Below, piece after piece: positions 5,830 to 7,433 of a DNA stretch of 7,433 nt (its first letter is position 1; every line of letters begins with the position of its first letter). A model generated the notes under the pieces. That model had not been told where the DNA came from. It did no database searches and saw only the letters and a list, made by a program, of their open reading frames with translations. The DNA is from Clostridia bacterium. GTDB taxonomy: Bacteria > Bacillota_A > Clostridia > Christensenellales > Borkfalkiaceae. Made by a program: the position numbers and the translations under genes. The DNA lies in NCBI GenBank assembly GCA_003979335.1, contig RYWC01000032.1, forward strand, positions 1 through 7,433. Direction: 5' to 3'.

Positions 5830-7414
5830 ATGGAAATGAAGAAAAGGGCGCTTGTCAGCGTTTCGGATAAAAGCGGCGTAGTGGAATTCTGCAAAGGGCT
5901 TGTTGAGAACGGTTTTGAAATAATTTCTACCGGCGGCACTGCAAAAGCGTTAAAAGACGCAGGTCTTAAAGTTATCGGTATTTCAGAAATCACGGGTTTT
6001 CCCGAGTGTCTTGACGGCAGGGTAAAAACTTTACACCCTAACGTTCACGCAGGTTTGCTTGCAATGCGTTCCAATCCGGAGCATATGTCCCAGCTTGAAA
6101 AACTCAATATTAATACGATTGATATTGTCTGCGTAAACCTCTACCCGTTCAAAGCCACTCTTGCAAAAGGCGCGGACTTCGCCGAATGTGTCGAGAATAT
6201 CGATATAGGCGGTCCTACAATGATTAGGGCGGCGGCGAAGAATTATCAGGACGTTGCGGTCATTGTTGACCCTAAGGACTATAATAAAGTGCTTGAAGAG
6301 CTTGCAAACGGCGGATTGTCAATTGAAACCAAAAGGTATCTGCAATACAAGGTTTTCGCTCATACCGCGGTTTACGACAGCCTTATTTCCAATTATCTTG
6401 CTTCACAGCTAAATATAACTTTCCCTAACGAAGTAACTTTCGCCTATTCCAAAGCGCAGGAGATGCGCTACGGCGAAAATCCCCAGCAACAGGCGGTTTT
6501 TTATAACGAACAGTTTATACGCGAGGGCTCGCTGTCTTCGGCAAAACAGCTTTGGGGCAAAGAGCTTTCCTACAACAACATAAACGACGCCAACGGCGCG
6601 CTTGAACTTTTAAAAGAATTCGGCGCGGTTCCTGCGGTTGTTGCATGCAAGCATGCAAATCCCTGCGGCGTAGGTACAGGCAAAAATATTTACGAAGCTT
6701 ATATGCGAGCATATGAAAGCGACCCCGTGTCAGTATTCGGCGGAATACTTGCAATGAACGGTACGGTGGATAGGGATACAGCGACTGAAATAAATAAAAT
6801 ATTTATTGAAATCGTAATGGCTCCGTCATATACAGACGAGGCTTTGGAAATTTTGAAACAGAAGAAGAATATACGTCTTCTGCAAATCGAAAACATTTCG
6901 GCAAAACGCGCCGCAGACGCATTTGATATGAAAAAGGTATACGGCGGACTGCTTGTTCAGCAGTACGATGAAAGCCTTATAAGGGAAGAAGACGAAAATC
7001 TTTTCAAGATGAACGCAAAAGTTGAAACTTCAATTCTTTCAAACGGTAAAGAAAAGACCGTATACGGATTGGGCGTCGTAACAGAGCGCAAGCCCACAAA
7101 AGAAGAGACTGAAGCAATGCTGTTTGCATGGAAAGTAGTCAAGCACACTAAATCAAATGCGATAGTTATCGGTAAAGACGGCAGAACGACGGGTATCGGT
7201 ATGGGACAGACCAACCGTATTTGGGCGGCACAGCAGGCAATAGCTCACGCCGGTAAAGAAGCCAAAGGCTCGGTAATGGCGTCCGACGCGTTTTTCCCTT
7301 TCCCCGATTGCGTGGAAGAGTGTGTAAAAGCCGGTATAACCGCGATTATTCAGCCGGGCGGCTCTATACAGGATAAAGCGTCTGTCGAAGCCTGCAATGC
7401 GGCAGGTATAGCAA
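5830..7414 (+). CDS. purH: 3'-truncated PurH, AICAR transformylase / IMP cyclohydrolase
   Basis: PurH does the last two steps: AICAR to FAICAR with 10-formyl-THF, then ring closure to IMP. 528 residues are present, open to the adapter at 7415. The IMP cyclohydrolase (MGS-like) domain shows LVSVSDKSG (8-16), STGGTAKAL (33-41), [16 protein letters not shown] (63-78) and [15 protein letters not shown] (124-138). The transformylase domain shows RYGENPQQ (213-220), KHANPCG with Lys274/His275 (human Lys266/His267), SNAI (442-445), [13 protein letters not shown] (481-493) and IIQPGGSI (506-513). The native sequence ends at GIA; the family's usual ending of about 13 more residues (VFTxMRHFxH-like, with a substrate-contacting Arg) and the stop are cut off. 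The His of the usual YGENPHQ is Gln219. The apparent ending TVSYTH is adapter. By clostridial operon precedent, purD may follow. Confidence 0.96.
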
Positions 7415-7433
7415 CTGTCTCTTATACACATCT
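7415..7433 (-). other. Nextera/Tn5 mosaic-end adapter, reverse complement (library artefact)
   Basis: The last 19 bases, CTGTCTCTTATACACATCT, are the exact reverse complement of bases 1-19. Together the two ends mark a tagmented fragment read through into adapter, not a biological inverted repeat. On the minus strand it gives a false MCIRDS protein start. Confidence 0.97.

Noticed and set aside
7153..7431. Minus-strand protein starting MCIRDS
   Set aside because: Its start is adapter sequence and the rest is antisense to purH.
1..7433. 19-bp terminal inverted repeats, as of a transposon
   Set aside because: They are the exact Nextera mosaic end and the insert is a housekeeping purine operon with no transposase.

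Overview
This window is an assembly fragment (about 40-45% G+C by eye) holding a compact, all-plus-strand de novo purine (IMP) biosynthesis operon in the order purE - purC - purF-like paralog - purF - purM - purN - purH. The gene order (purE-C-F-M-N-H), the Bacillus-type propeptide and iron-sulfur PurF, and the GGAG-type ribosome binding sites point to an uncultured low/mid-GC Firmicute, most likely a clostridial gut-type bacterium. That is inference from gene order and protein style, not a database match.

Layout: 1-19 and 7415-7433 are the Nextera/Tn5 mosaic-end sequence in inverted orientation, so both window ends are library adapter. The genomic insert is about 20-7414, and both terminal genes are cut. 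purE (20-470) lacks its N terminus. A 105-bp gap follows (471-575) with a 10-bp perfect hairpin, a promoter-like pair of hexamers and an inverted repeat over the -10-like box. It is the only sizeable gap and may separate purE from the rest. Then come purC (576-1298), a degenerate PurF homolog (1302-2723), genuine purF (2737-4137), purM (4182-5201), purN (5198-5812, ATGA overlap with purM) and purH (5830-7414, lacking only about the last 13 residues).

The complete genes cover PRPP to phosphoribosylamine (PurF), GAR formylation (PurN), AIR ring closure (PurM) and SAICAR formation (PurC); the cut genes cover AIR carboxylation (PurE) and the last two steps to IMP (PurH). PurD, PurL, PurB and PurK are not in the window.

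The most interesting item is the 473-aa PurF paralog directly upstream of purF. By eye it has lost every class II glutaminase residue I could align (Cys1, Arg26, Arg73, Asn101, Asp127 in E. coli numbering), yet it keeps an intact PRPP-binding loop and the cysteines that bind the 4Fe-4S cluster in Bacillus-type PurF. It looks like a maintained pseudo-amidotransferase with a live phosphoribosyltransferase-type site rather than a decaying copy. Sequences like it are, from memory, usually auto-annotated as amidophosphoribosyltransferase; its role is not known to me.
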